From Petroclostridium sp. X23 (lineage in GTDB: Bacteria > Bacillota > Clostridia > SK-Y3): a stretch of DNA of 64,000 bases. Under the pieces are notes generated by a model, which had not been told where the DNA came from, made no database searches, and was given only the letters and a program-made list of their open reading frames with translations. The stretch spans positions 868,001-932,000 of the forward strand of contig NZ_CP124862.1 in assembly GCF_030013905.1 (NCBI RefSeq), in the 5' to 3' direction. The translations under genes were made by a program, and so were the position numbers. Shown here piece after piece: positions 9,259 through 18,084 of this stretch. The first letter of the stretch is position 1. Each line of letters begins with the position of its first letter.

Positions 9259-10218
9259 ATGGCAATACAAGTCCCTTTATCATATCCATATTCTATGACT
9301 ATGCAATCAAACACCATAAACAATTGGGAAGACAGAATTATGGCTCCAGATTTAACAATTGCTGAATATCGGGTTGATAATAATATACGGCATTTTCATC
9401 TCACAGCAGCGCCCATAAAGCATAATATTTTATCAAACCTTACAATCGAAGCCCTTGGTTATAATGGCTCTACACCGGGACCTTTAATTATTATGAAACA
9501 AGGCCAGTGGATTTATCTTACCGTAGAGAATCAAATGGACGAACCTACCGCTCTGCATGTACATGGATTGGCAAAACCAAACCCTGAAGACGGGGTTCCT
9601 GAAATAACACCTTCGACTCCGTCAATTGCACCTGGAGAATCATACACCTATAAGTTTTTATGCTGGCAAAGCGGCACATTCTTCTATCACTCTTCACAAG
9701 CTTTTCAAGTATCTCAAGGCTTGATAGGACCATTTATTGTGTTGCCGGATTCTCAACATACAAATCCTTATACGGTACCATACCTTGACTATATATTGTT
9801 ATTACAACAATGGGAAATCCCTCAACCGGAGTTAGGCAAGGTATTTCCAGGTACTTATAAGCCAAATAAGTTTGATAGAAACCCAAACTACTTCACAATA
9901 AATGGTAAAGCCTTTCCTGATACTTCCCCTATTTATGTAAGGTACGGTCAGAAAATAAGAATGAGATTTATAAACAAGTCCAGTTCAGCCCACTCTATGC
10001 ACTTACATGGGCATGATTTTAGAATCACTGCCATAGATGGCTTTAGCAGGCCCGGATTTATGAGTGATACTATTAATGTGGCAGCAGGTATACGATGGGA
10101 GGTAGAATTTTGGGCAAACAATCCAGGAATTTGGCCGCTTAACGGCTCTAAAACATTCCACCAGTCTAACAATGGAGAAACCCCGGGAGGTATGACTTCA
10201 AGAGTCATTTATGTATAA
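9259..10218 (+). CDS. Two-domain multicopper-oxidase-like protein lacking the type-1 Cys
   Basis: A 319-residue cupredoxin protein. Motif I (HVHG) and motif III (HSMHLHGHD) of multicopper oxidases are intact. Motif II reads YHSSQ instead of YHSH, and the C-terminal motif IV, normally HCHxxxHxxxGM, reads FHQSNNGETPGGM. The type-1 copper Cys, one type-3 His and the downstream His are therefore missing, while the final GM remains. The middle cupredoxin domain of laccases is also absent. No signal peptide is obvious. ATG at 9259 follows GAAAGGAG. It may bind copper without oxidase activity. Divergent from the Csp gene. Confidence 0.85.
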   Translation: MAIQVPLSYPYSMTMQSNTINNWEDRIMAPDLTIAEYRVDNNIRHFHLTAAPIKHNILSNLTIEALGYNGSTPGPLIIMKQGQWIYLTVENQMDEPTALHVHGLAKPNPEDGVPEITPSTPSIAPGESYTYKFLCWQSGTFFYHSSQAFQVSQGLIGPFIVLPDSQHTNPYTVPYLDYILLLQQWEIPQPELGKVFPGTYKPNKFDRNPNYFTINGKAFPDTSPIYVRYGQKIRMRFINKSSSAHSMHLHGHDFRITAIDGFSRPGFMSDTINVAAGIRWEVEFWANNPGIWPLNGSKTFHQSNNGETPGGMTSRVIYV

Positions 10219-10346
10219 GATAAGTACTCTAATATTCAATAAAAATAGCTACCTTGCCTCTCAATTAAAAAGAAATAGTTTCTTTACAATTTTTAGTCTA
10301 CTAATTTACTTTAGTAATCTTTTTACTCTATTCTTAAGACAACACA

Positions 10347-10398
10347 TTAAGAAAACGAAATGGACGTAAATGTTGGGTCTCTCCTTTCGTTTTCTTAA
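10347..10398. terminator. Inverted repeat between convergent genes
   Basis: Fourteen-bp perfect arms (TTAAGAAAACGAAA at 10347-10360, TTTCGTTTTCTTAA at 10385-10398) around a 24-nt loop, between the ends of two convergent genes. Probably a bidirectional terminator, though the T-run is interrupted. Confidence 0.55.
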
Positions 10399-10507
10399 TT
10401 GATTAGAATTTAGTTGTATAAAACTATTCAGACCACATCTTTGCGTCTTAACTCGCTATTCAGCAAATTTTATAAAAAACGATGTTTAAAAATTTTTTAT
10501 GTAGTAA

Positions 10508-12574
10508 TCATCCGTTAAAATCACTTGGACGGCTGGCTTTTATAGGCTCATTCAGGTCATCTATAGTTAATAGTCTTATCATTTCAGTAACATTTTCCCA
10601 CAAATATTCTACATCTTCAGAATTATATTGCTTTGACTCTATAATGTGTTTTACGCCAGTCAACTCTTCTTTTATATGTTCGACTAAAGCTTGCTTTGAA
10701 AACCACCGTCTATACGTTAAAAAGTTTATTAATGGATCATCTATATAATAAAAATATTCATGGACACGTGTACGGTTATTCCCCAAATCAGTAAAGGTAA
10801 AGCAAGTCCCTATGTCAACTAATAGGAAAATAGATAAGGGAGCTCTCCATTTATAACATTTATTTCTTTCAAATTCTATAATCTCACCATTACTTAGCAG
10901 CAAATTTCCGTCTACGATTTCATCAAGGCGGAAAACAGAACCTACAACTTCCGGAGTTAAGAATACATTTTTTGCTGATACATGAATAACACGAGAATTA
11001 GGAGTATATGTAGGGTGCCAATTAGGATATTGAGCAAAACGAGTCACAAAATTAAATACTTTTTCTAAACTCTCATTGATTTCTACTGCAAATTCACCAT
11101 GTCTGACTTCGTTTTCTTTTTCCCGTCGTTTATCCAAATCTTGCGCAAATATTTTACTTATCTCTACCCAAGCATTATCTGATTTATTTTTTTCCTCATC
11201 AGAATGCACAATTGATGTAGCCGGTAGTTCGCCTAAAAGAAGCCATTCCGGAAATGTCTGTTTAAACCTTCTATGAATTTCATCCGGCTCAGCACGGTGG
11301 CCAAGTTCACGGTTTATAATTGGACGAGCTTCTTGTGCAAACTGAAAATCAGGTACAAGAGTAAATGCAAGCGCTTCTGCGGTTGTTAAAGCTTTTGCTT
11401 GAAGAAGCAGCTCGCCGGGAAAGATATAGCCAAATTTTGCACCCGTGATGAAAATATCCAGATATGTTTTGGTTAAGCTTCTTGTAGATATATCAGACTG
11501 GTAAAACGCATCCAACACTTCCGAAAATCTTTGATAAAATCCATATTCATTGGAGGAATCGGACTTTTGTGCCATTTTTATTAAATGCGAAAATGCGCGT
11601 ATCTTTTCTTTTTCTACAACGGCTAACCAATATAGTAAAAAACGGTCACGCTGCTCATTCGACAATTCCCCAAACATACCTACATCAATAATAGCAATAC
11701 TTCCATCGTCTCTAAAGAAAATATTCCCTGGATGCAAGTCTGCATGGAAAAACGCATCCGTTACAAACATTTTCATTTCTACTTCAATAAGCCGTTTATT
11801 AATCTTCTTTCGACTTTCTGCAGATATATTGCTTTTCACTTCACCCAATCGGAATCCAGACACCCTTTGCATGGTTAAAACCTTGCTTGTTGTGTAATCC
11901 CAGTAAACCTCCGGAAAAACAACATCTTTCCAATCTTTAAAATTCTCTCTAAAACGCTCTAATATCTTTGCTTCCAATGAGAAATCCAATTCTTTCATGG
12001 TATAGGCTTTGAATTGTTCAAAAGCATTTAATATATTTAAGTTTCGCCCCAACTTTGGACTTACTTTACTAATAACGTATAAAAGTTTAGACAATACAAT
12101 CAAATCTTTTTGAATAATTTTCTGCACATGTGGACGCTGGATCTTAACTGCCACCTGCGATCCATCATGGAGAACTGCAAAATGTACTTGCGACAAAGAT
12201 GCAGCTCCAATGGGTTGCTTATCAAAAGAACGAAAGATTCTATCTATATCCTTATTGAACTCAGCTTCAATCATTCTCTTAACTTCTTCGTAAGTAAAAG
12301 GTGGAACATGATCGTGCAAAACTTTTAATGCATGGATATATTCTTCAGGAATAAAATCTGGACGTGTACTTATAATCTGCCCGAGTTTTATAAATGTCGG
12401 ACCTAATTGAATCAATGTTTTTACAAACGAGTCCGGTATAGTACTGTTTATTTTTTCACTTTCTGATAAATCAAGAAACTTCTTGAAGGATTGATACTCT
12501 TTCAATAATACTCCAGAGACTTTTAGTAATCGATTAAAACTCAAGCCTTTTGACTGTCTTGACATCTTCTGCAT
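10508..12574 (-). CDS. UbiB/ABC1-family atypical kinase fused to an SRPBCC domain
   Basis: A 688-residue protein. The first 450 residues carry UbiB/AarF signatures: the KxGQ motif (FIKLGQI), the Ala-rich nucleotide loop (IGAASLSQVH), the ATP-anchoring Lys (VAVKIQRP), the catalytic HADLHPGN and DVG in place of DFG. Residues about 490-650 look like an SRPBCC/polyketide-cyclase lipid-binding fold (FAVEINESLEKVF onward). UbiB kinases act in prenyl-lipid biology; fusion to a hydrophobic-ligand domain suggests lipid handling, which is inference. The start at MQKMSRQ (12574) has GGGAAGGTGAG upstream. It follows rnfB on the same strand after a hairpin. Confidence 0.82.
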   Translation of the reverse strand: MQKMSRQSKGLSFNRLLKVSGVLLKEYQSFKKFLDLSESEKINSTIPDSFVKTLIQLGPTFIKLGQIISTRPDFIPEEYIHALKVLHDHVPPFTYEEVKRMIEAEFNKDIDRIFRSFDKQPIGAASLSQVHFAVLHDGSQVAVKIQRPHVQKIIQKDLIVLSKLLYVISKVSPKLGRNLNILNAFEQFKAYTMKELDFSLEAKILERFRENFKDWKDVVFPEVYWDYTTSKVLTMQRVSGFRLGEVKSNISAESRKKINKRLIEVEMKMFVTDAFFHADLHPGNIFFRDDGSIAIIDVGMFGELSNEQRDRFLLYWLAVVEKEKIRAFSHLIKMAQKSDSSNEYGFYQRFSEVLDAFYQSDISTRSLTKTYLDIFITGAKFGYIFPGELLLQAKALTTAEALAFTLVPDFQFAQEARPIINRELGHRAEPDEIHRRFKQTFPEWLLLGELPATSIVHSDEEKNKSDNAWVEISKIFAQDLDKRREKENEVRHGEFAVEINESLEKVFNFVTRFAQYPNWHPTYTPNSRVIHVSAKNVFLTPEVVGSVFRLDEIVDGNLLLSNGEIIEFERNKCYKWRAPLSIFLLVDIGTCFTFTDLGNNRTRVHEYFYYIDDPLINFLTYRRWFSKQALVEHIKEELTGVKHIIESKQYNSEDVEYLWENVTEMIRLLTIDDLNEPIKASRPSDFNG

Positions 12575-12681
12575 AATATACTCACCTTCCCGTAGTATCT
12601 GAATATTCAGCCAATGCTTTAAAACTCTTCGCTTATTAATAAAAACAAACGATCTTCCGAATATGAAACAAACAGAGTTTT

Positions 12682-12721
12682 GGTTTACAGTCATGCTAAA
12701 AATCAAGCATAACTGTAAACC
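12682..12721. terminator. Hairpin between rnfB and the UbiB gene
   Basis: Sixteen-bp arms with one mismatch (ggtttacagtcatgct and agcataactgtaaacc) and an 8-nt loop. No strong T-run follows on the minus strand, so it is a weak terminator or a processing site that could lower UbiB expression relative to rnf. Confidence 0.5.
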
Positions 12722-12812
12722 ATTCTCATACACCATATTTGCTCTGCTCAGAGGTTAATTTATTCAATAATTTGGGATAGAAATATATCTGTTTTGATTG
12801 TGAAACGCTATC

Positions 12813-13649
12813 TCATATCACACATTTGTCACATGCTGCATCTGCCAACTTATCAGACAGGTTGGCAATCGCCCTGGTCGGACATTTCTGTACACAAGCA
12901 TTGCAGTTGGTACATTTACTGTAGTCAATCACGGCGACATTATTTTCAACTTTTATTGCACCGTATTGGCAAGCCTTTTCACATAACTTACATGCGATGC
13001 AGCCGGTCTTGCATTTTTGTCTCACGTCTTTTCCCTTTTCTAAATTTTTGCAAAGCACATGCACTTTTGAATCTTTAGATGCAAGTTCGATAACCGCTTT
13101 AGGACATTCCTTTATGCAGACGCCGCAGCCTGTGCATTTATTTTCATCAATTTCTGCAACGCCGTTTTGATTGATGATAATGGCATCAAACGGACACTTT
13201 ACTACACAGTTTCCGAGTCCTAGACACCCATATTTGCATGCCTGAAATCCTTTATGGAGTGCATTAGCAGCATGACAATCTTGTATCCCCCTATACGCAA
13301 AAGAATCAATACAGTTTTTCCCTCCACCGCATTTTACCCTCGCTACCATAGGAACACTGCTATCATCTGCTTGAATACCCATAATCTGCCCAACCTGGGA
13401 TGCAACACTTGCTCCGCCAACCGGGCACATTGTAATGGATACACCTTCTGCCACAATTGCTTCGGCATATGCAGAGCAGCCAGGATAGCCGCATGCTCCG
13501 CAATTTGCTCCCGGCAGCACTTTCTCAATATCTCCGATTCTTTCATCTTTTTGTACAGCAAATTTCTTAGAGGTATACGTAATCAGTACCCCAAAAAGTA
13601 TTCCTGTTCCTCCCATCGCTGCCAAAGAAACTAAAAATATTTCGCTCAT
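12813..13649 (-). CDS. rnfB: Rnf complex subunit RnfB, ferredoxin-side Fe-S protein
   Basis: A 278-residue subunit with an N-terminal membrane anchor, a four-Cys cluster domain (CGACGYPGC) and several [4Fe-4S] ferredoxin motifs (CTGCGVCIKECP, CIACKLCEKACQ, CTNCNACVQKCP). RnfB accepts electrons from reduced ferredoxin and passes them to the membrane subunits, coupling to NAD+ reduction and Na+ or H+ export. It is last in the rnfCDGEAB order typical of Clostridia. Start ATG 13649 follows GGAGGCTC. The protein ends in a Cys-bearing tail (ACDKCVI). Confidence 0.95.
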   Translation of the reverse strand: MSEIFLVSLAAMGGTGILFGVLITYTSKKFAVQKDERIGDIEKVLPGANCGACGYPGCSAYAEAIVAEGVSITMCPVGGASVASQVGQIMGIQADDSSVPMVARVKCGGGKNCIDSFAYRGIQDCHAANALHKGFQACKYGCLGLGNCVVKCPFDAIIINQNGVAEIDENKCTGCGVCIKECPKAVIELASKDSKVHVLCKNLEKGKDVRQKCKTGCIACKLCEKACQYGAIKVENNVAVIDYSKCTNCNACVQKCPTRAIANLSDKLADAACDKCVI

Positions 13650-13663
13650 CCAAAGAGCCTCCT

Positions 13664-14251
13664 TTACATAGATATTAATCCGGAAAATCCAAGGAAAGCG
13701 ATAGATAATATCCCCGCTGATATCAGGGTAATCCCAGCTCCCTTAAGCCCTTCCGGGATGTCTGCATTCTCAATTTCTTCTCTTATTCCCGCCATAATCA
13801 CAATTGCAAGCGTAAATCCTAAACCTGCACCAAGGCCGAAAACCGTACTTTGTATCATGTTATAGCCCTTGTTCACAGCCAACAGGGCTAACCCCAGAAT
13901 GGCACAGTTTGTTGTAATCAAAGGCAGGAATATCCCTAGGGACTTGTGGAGATTTGGACTTGTCTTCTTTAAAAACATCTCAATCATCTGAACCAGTGAA
14001 GCAATTACCAATACAAAGCTGACGTATTGAAGAAATCTAGATAATCCGAAAGGCTCTAGAATATAATATTGGATTGCCCAACTTGCAATGGCTGATAATG
14101 TCATAACAAATGTGGTTGCCATTCCCATTCCAAGGGCTACGTCAACTTTTTTGGAGACTCCTAAAAACGGACATATTCCTAAAAATCGTGATAAAACGAA
14201 GTTGTTTACTAATATCGCTCCGATAAAAATTAATAATAAATCTTTTATCAT
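13664..14251 (-). CDS. rnfA: Rnf complex membrane subunit RnfA
   Basis: A 195-residue, six-helix membrane protein of the RnfA/NqrE family, starting MIKDLLLIFIGAILVNNFVL, with conserved SRFLGICPFLGVS near the N-terminus; its Cys helps bind the intramembrane Fe-S centre shared with RnfE. Fourteen bp separate it from rnfB. Length and hydropathy are normal. Confidence 0.95.
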   Translation of the reverse strand: MIKDLLLIFIGAILVNNFVLSRFLGICPFLGVSKKVDVALGMGMATTFVMTLSAIASWAIQYYILEPFGLSRFLQYVSFVLVIASLVQMIEMFLKKTSPNLHKSLGIFLPLITTNCAILGLALLAVNKGYNMIQSTVFGLGAGLGFTLAIVIMAGIREEIENADIPEGLKGAGITLISAGILSIAFLGFSGLISM

Positions 14252-14267
14252 TCAGACTCATTCCTTT

Positions 14268-14879
14268 CTAATGACAGTGGCTTTCGGTCGTTTTCTTCTT
14301 TGAGAAACTATTTATAATCCACAACATAATACCCAGTGTCAGAAAAGCTCCCGGCGGCAAAACAAATATGACCCATGGTGTGAAATTGCTGCTTGTTACC
14401 GCAATGTTGAATATGCTGCCCATGCCCATGATTTCACGTATTATACCTAACAGCGTAAGGGCAAAGGTAAATCCGATTCCCATGCCAACTGCGTCAAGAG
14501 CGGAATACCAAACATTATTTTTTGAAGCAAAACCTTCTGCTCTTCCAAGTATGATACAATTTACAACGATTAACGGAATGAACAACCCTAAGACTTTATG
14601 AATTTCCGGAAAATATGCCGCTAAAAACAAATCTGCAATAGTTACAAAGGTTGCGATAATAATGATATAAGAAGGAATTCGCACTTCATCGGGTATAAAG
14701 CGCTTTACCAATGCTACAATGATATTGGAACATATAAGCACAAAAGCCGTTGCCAGTCCCATTGCCATCCCGTTTATTGCCGCGTTGGTTACTGCCAGGG
14801 TAGGGCACATGCCCATAAGCATTCTGAAAACCGGGTTCTCATCCCATATGCCTTTTATAAATTCTTTCCATGCTGTCAT
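14268..14879 (-). CDS. rnfE: Rnf complex membrane subunit RnfE
   Basis: A 203-residue RnfE/NqrD family membrane protein, paralogous to RnfA, with the conserved MCPTLAVTNAAINGM segment containing the Fe-S-binding Cys. The tail is polar with two His and a Cys (ESHCH). Its ATG overlaps the stop of rnfG by four bases, indicating translational coupling. Confidence 0.95.
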   Translation of the reverse strand: MTAWKEFIKGIWDENPVFRMLMGMCPTLAVTNAAINGMAMGLATAFVLICSNIIVALVKRFIPDEVRIPSYIIIIATFVTIADLFLAAYFPEIHKVLGLFIPLIVVNCIILGRAEGFASKNNVWYSALDAVGMGIGFTFALTLLGIIREIMGMGSIFNIAVTSSNFTPWVIFVLPPGAFLTLGIMLWIINSFSKKKTTESHCH

Positions 14880-15418
14880 TTTGCCTCACCCCCATATACT
14901 GCTAACGTTTTATCGATAGATTCTTTTAAAATCTTACTGACCGCATTGGACGAAATGGTTGCTCCTGTAATAGGAATAATATCTTCTCTAATGGCAAATG
15001 CGTCGTTTAACGACTTATCTGAAAATTGTTTTTTAAAACCATCCTCAGTAATTCTGGCACCAAGTCCTGGTGTTTCCAAATGCTCCAGTACTTTATAACC
15101 GGTCATCTTCTTATTTTTCAAATCTATGCCGACCATCATACGAATAACACCCTGGAAACCTCCTCCTTCCGCTACAAATGCAAGTCCGGCAACATTACCG
15201 CTGTCATCTAATCCCTCATATATGAGAAGTCCTTGGTCATTGTTAAATTCTCTATAGTCCTTAATCTCTGGCAATACTTCAAATATTGCCTTCTTTTGAT
15301 TTTCAAGTGCCACCTCACGCATGGTTGGGGCAGTTATTTCATAGGTTTTAGCAAGTATTCCTCCGGATAAGAGGGCAATCACTCCCAAAACAATGATTAA
15401 TCTGAGTCCTTTATGCAT
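14876..15418 (-). CDS. rnfG: Rnf complex subunit RnfG, covalent FMN protein
   Basis: A 180-residue protein with one N-terminal membrane helix and an extracytoplasmic FMN-binding domain. The flavinylation motif S/TGATxS/T is seen as TGATISS near residue 150; the Thr is the phosphoester attachment site modified by ApbE in known systems. No apbE gene lies in this window. The start overlaps the end of rnfD by eight bases. Confidence 0.95.
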   Translation of the reverse strand: MHKGLRLIIVLGVIALLSGGILAKTYEITAPTMREVALENQKKAIFEVLPEIKDYREFNNDQGLLIYEGLDDSGNVAGLAFVAEGGGFQGVIRMMVGIDLKNKKMTGYKVLEHLETPGLGARITEDGFKKQFSDKSLNDAFAIREDIIPITGATISSNAVSKILKESIDKTLAVYGGEAK

Positions 15419-16328
15419 TTGCTTTCACACTCCCATACATTCGAGGATTTGTATAACGATTGATGACAGGTGTTACGGAATTCATCAATAATATGGCAAA
15501 CATCACACCTTCAGGATAACCACCGTAGATACGGATCACTGCCACCAGCAATCCGCCAACAATACCGAATATCCATTTTCCTGTTCTGGTAATGGGTGTC
15601 GTTACCATATCTGTAGCCATAAAGAAGGCTCCTAACAGCAGCCCGCCCGAAAGCAAGTGAAATATCGGATCCTGTCCTGCAATGAGTGATACTATCAAAC
15701 TTGTTCCTATAAAGGAAAAAGGTATTCTCCAGTCAATGTAATTCTTGTAAAGCAGATATAATCCCCCGATTAATACAGCGATAGCAGATGTCTCTCCCAA
15801 GGATCCGCCGACATTCCCCAATACCAATCTCAGATAATCAGTAGCCTGTCCCTGCATTTTTAACAGATTTAACGGTGTCGCAGAAGTAACTCCGTCTACC
15901 CCTACCCATGTCGTCATGGCTACCGGAAATGATATCAATAAAAATGCTCTTCCCACAAGAGCAGGATTAAAGACATTACTTCCCAGCCCTCCAAAGGCTT
16001 GTTTGCCTAATACAATGGCTACTATTGAACCAACGGCTGCCATCCATAAAGGAATGGTAGATGGCAGTGTAAGTGCGAGTAACACTCCTGTAAGAGCAGC
16101 ACTCCCATCGGATATGGTTAGAGGCCTTTTTCTAATTGTTTGAAAAACATATTCGGATAAGACACTTACAATAATACACACTACCAAAACATAAGCAGCT
16201 CTAATGCCAAAAAAATAGATACTTGCAAATATGACAGGTATCAATGCGAGAAGAACACCTCGCATGATTCCCGGTACACTATCACCATGTGAAATATGCG
16301 GTGATGATGAAACAATTAACTGTTCCAT
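15411..16328 (-). CDS. rnfD: Rnf complex membrane subunit RnfD
   Basis: About 305 residues, polytopic, of the NqrB/RnfD family. The covalent FMN site is seen as TSATPLN in the second third of the protein. RnfD sits in the ion-translocating core. Start MEQLIVSS at 16328 is preferred, as AAGGGGGTT precedes it; an ATG at 16346 overlapping the rnfC stop (ATGA) is the alternative. Confidence 0.94.
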   Translation of the reverse strand: MEQLIVSSSPHISHGDSVPGIMRGVLLALIPVIFASIYFFGIRAAYVLVVCIIVSVLSEYVFQTIRKRPLTISDGSAALTGVLLALTLPSTIPLWMAAVGSIVAIVLGKQAFGGLGSNVFNPALVGRAFLLISFPVAMTTWVGVDGVTSATPLNLLKMQGQATDYLRLVLGNVGGSLGETSAIAVLIGGLYLLYKNYIDWRIPFSFIGTSLIVSLIAGQDPIFHLLSGGLLLGAFFMATDMVTTPITRTGKWIFGIVGGLLVAVIRIYGGYPEGVMFAILLMNSVTPVINRYTNPRMYGSVKANA

Positions 16329-16345
16329 ATTGCTAACCCCCTTCA

Positions 16346-17662
16346 TCAGTGTTGTTTAGAACGAACCTTGCTCTTACCCAATCGAATATATTGTAAAAGC
16401 GGTCTTTTTGCCGGACAGGTATAAGAGCATGACCCACATTCAATACAATCCATCAAATTGAGCTGCATTGCCGTATCTAAATCTCCGGCTTGCACTGCAT
16501 TGGCGATCTTGATAGGCAAAAGGCCTATAGGGCAGACATCTACGCAGCGGGCACATTTTATACATGGATATGGGTTCACTTCCGTCATTTCATCTTTCAT
16601 CAGTGCCAGAATGCCTGAAGTCCCTTTTATGACAGCAACATCTAACGAACCCTGAGCTATTCCCATCATAGGTCCTCCGCTTATAACTTTTGCATATCCA
16701 TCTTTCAAACCTCCACACTGTTCAATAACCTCTTTGAATGTTGTCCCTATTCTTACTAGAAGATTCTTCGGCTCTTTTATCCCCTTGCCCGTTATAGTTA
16801 CAATTCGTTCAATTAGCGGCAAGCCCGTTTTTACTGCTCTTGCAATTGCTGCCGTTGTACCGGCATTAAAAATTACACATCCGATTTGTGACGGAAGCTT
16901 CTTTGACGGGACCTCTCTTCCGGTAACCGCTTTAATAAGCTGTTTTTCTCCACCTTGCGGATATTTTGTTTCCAATACTTCGACCTCTATAGAATTTTCA
17001 TTCTTACATAAATCTCTTAGTACTTTGATAGCCTTCGGTTTATTATCTTCAATGCCTATATATCCTCTTTCTACATTGAGTGCTTTTAAAACCGCTTTTA
17101 AACCATATAGCACCATCTCAGGTTGCTCAGTCATCAGACGGTAATCAGAATTAAGATATGGCTCACATTCGGCACCATTAACAATGACTGTGTCTATCTT
17201 GTGGTCCGGCGGCGGACAGAGTTTAACATGAGACGGAAATGTGGCTCCACCCATCCCAACAACTCCTGCTTCCTGCACTATTTCAATAATCTGTTTAGAA
17301 GACAGCTGCTCAATACTTTTACCAACAATTATTTCATCTAGTTCATCCTCACCGTCATTTTCAATAATCACGGTAGGTACTATTCCGCCTACTTGAGCCC
17401 TAGGCTCGATAGAAAGTACTTTTCCGGATACACTTGAATGAATGTGAGCAGAGATCATGCCATTTGCTTGCCCGATTTTTTGCCCCATCTTAATATGGTC
17501 CCCCACCTTTACTATTGCTGTCGCAGGTGCTCCAATATGCTGCACCAGTGGTATTTCGGCTACCTGAGGAACTCTTGCAATTATGACCTCCTTATTCCTC
17601 GTAAGTTCTTTGCAGTAGTCGGGATGTATACCTCCTTTAAAAGAAAGTAACCTCTCCTTCAT
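16346..17662 (-). CDS. rnfC: Rnf complex subunit RnfC, NADH-side flavo-Fe-S protein
   Basis: A 438-residue peripheral subunit. The N-terminal half has the Rossmann-like NADH/FMN-binding region (VGMGGATFPSHVK and NGAECEPYLNSDYRL), followed by a SLBB-like segment and two C-terminal [4Fe-4S] motifs (CIKCARCVDVCP and CIECGSCSYTCP). RnfC passes electrons to NAD+. It heads the operon. Its ATG overlaps the stop of an 18-codon leader ORF (TAATG), although an AAAAGGGG Shine-Dalgarno is also present, so initiation may be both direct and coupled. Confidence 0.95.
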   Translation of the reverse strand: MKERLLSFKGGIHPDYCKELTRNKEVIIARVPQVAEIPLVQHIGAPATAIVKVGDHIKMGQKIGQANGMISAHIHSSVSGKVLSIEPRAQVGGIVPTVIIENDGEDELDEIIVGKSIEQLSSKQIIEIVQEAGVVGMGGATFPSHVKLCPPPDHKIDTVIVNGAECEPYLNSDYRLMTEQPEMVLYGLKAVLKALNVERGYIGIEDNKPKAIKVLRDLCKNENSIEVEVLETKYPQGGEKQLIKAVTGREVPSKKLPSQIGCVIFNAGTTAAIARAVKTGLPLIERIVTITGKGIKEPKNLLVRIGTTFKEVIEQCGGLKDGYAKVISGGPMMGIAQGSLDVAVIKGTSGILALMKDEMTEVNPYPCIKCARCVDVCPIGLLPIKIANAVQAGDLDTAMQLNLMDCIECGSCSYTCPAKRPLLQYIRLGKSKVRSKQH

Positions 17663-17718
17663 TACATCGCCCCTTTTCTCTCTAACAACATATGAATTAT
17701 TTTATCTATACAAATCAT
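17662..17718 (-). CDS. Leader ORF of rnfC (18 aa), translationally coupled
   Basis: ATG at 17718 is preceded by GGAGG with five-base spacing and encodes MICIDKIIHMLLERKGAM. Its TAA overlaps the rnfC ATG by one base (TAATG). The Shine-Dalgarno and start codon both lie in one arm of a perfect 14-bp hairpin (17714-17770), so access would depend on that structure. I know of no named family for the peptide. Confidence 0.55.
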   Translation of the reverse strand: MICIDKIIHMLLERKGAM

Positions 17719-17770
17719 ATCGACCTCCAAATATACTTGAGTACAAGCATACTTGAGAGGTCGATATGAT
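17714..17770. promoter_or_regulatory. Hairpin masking the rnf leader ORF start
   Basis: The arms 17714-17727 and 17757-17770 (atcatatcgacctc and its exact complement) enclose a 29-nt loop holding two copies of atacttga and a small internal stem (cttg-agta-caag). In the minus-strand RNA the 3' arm contains GAGG and the leader ATG. A DNA operator is the alternative reading. Confidence 0.6.
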
Positions 17771-17816
17771 CTGTGATATTCATTTGCACATTTGACACAT
17801 CATTAATATGCTCTAC

Positions 17817-17960
17817 CTATTTCACAAAATACAAGGCAACTGCTGCTACAATGATTACAACAACAATAGGTATCCAATTCTGGTTTGTGTTATTGCCCTG
17901 TCCATGATGATTTCCATGCTGGCCATGACTACTATTATTGTTACCTCCGCAACAACTCAT
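17817..17960 (-). CDS. Small Cys/His-rich single-span membrane protein (47 aa)
   Basis: The N-terminus MSCCGGNNNSSHGQHGNHH has vicinal Cys and many His, followed by a Gly/Asn linker and one transmembrane helix (WIPIVVVIIVAAVALYFV) ending in Lys. GAGGAGGG lies before the ATG. The Cys/His head looks metal-binding, and the neighbouring YHS protein has a comparable Gly/His-rich stretch. It ends about 100 bp before the rnf leader hairpin. Function unknown; coding status is supported by the ribosome binding site and the clean TM segment. Confidence 0.65.
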   Translation of the reverse strand: MSCCGGNNNSSHGQHGNHHGQGNNTNQNWIPIVVVIIVAAVALYFVK

Positions 17961-18084
17961 ACTATCCCTCCTCTTTCTTTATTTACAAACTGTTCCTTTA
18001 TTTCCAATATTGAATATTTAGCAATACTTTTAATCATAACTTATGGCTAAAAACTTTAAGGATTATTCATGTGTATCTTCCTAA

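Noticed and set aside
10219..10346. Possible small RNA between the oxidase and UbiB genes
   Set aside because: No promoter-like element points into it; the hairpin is adequately explained as a terminator between converging genes.
12575..12736. 53-residue N-terminal extension of the UbiB-like protein
   Set aside because: It runs through an inverted repeat and has no ribosome binding site; the start at 12574 has one and matches the family.
17714..17770. T-box or other known riboswitch ahead of rnf
   Set aside because: No T-box sequence, no tandem conserved riboswitch core and no terminator with T-run were found in the leader.
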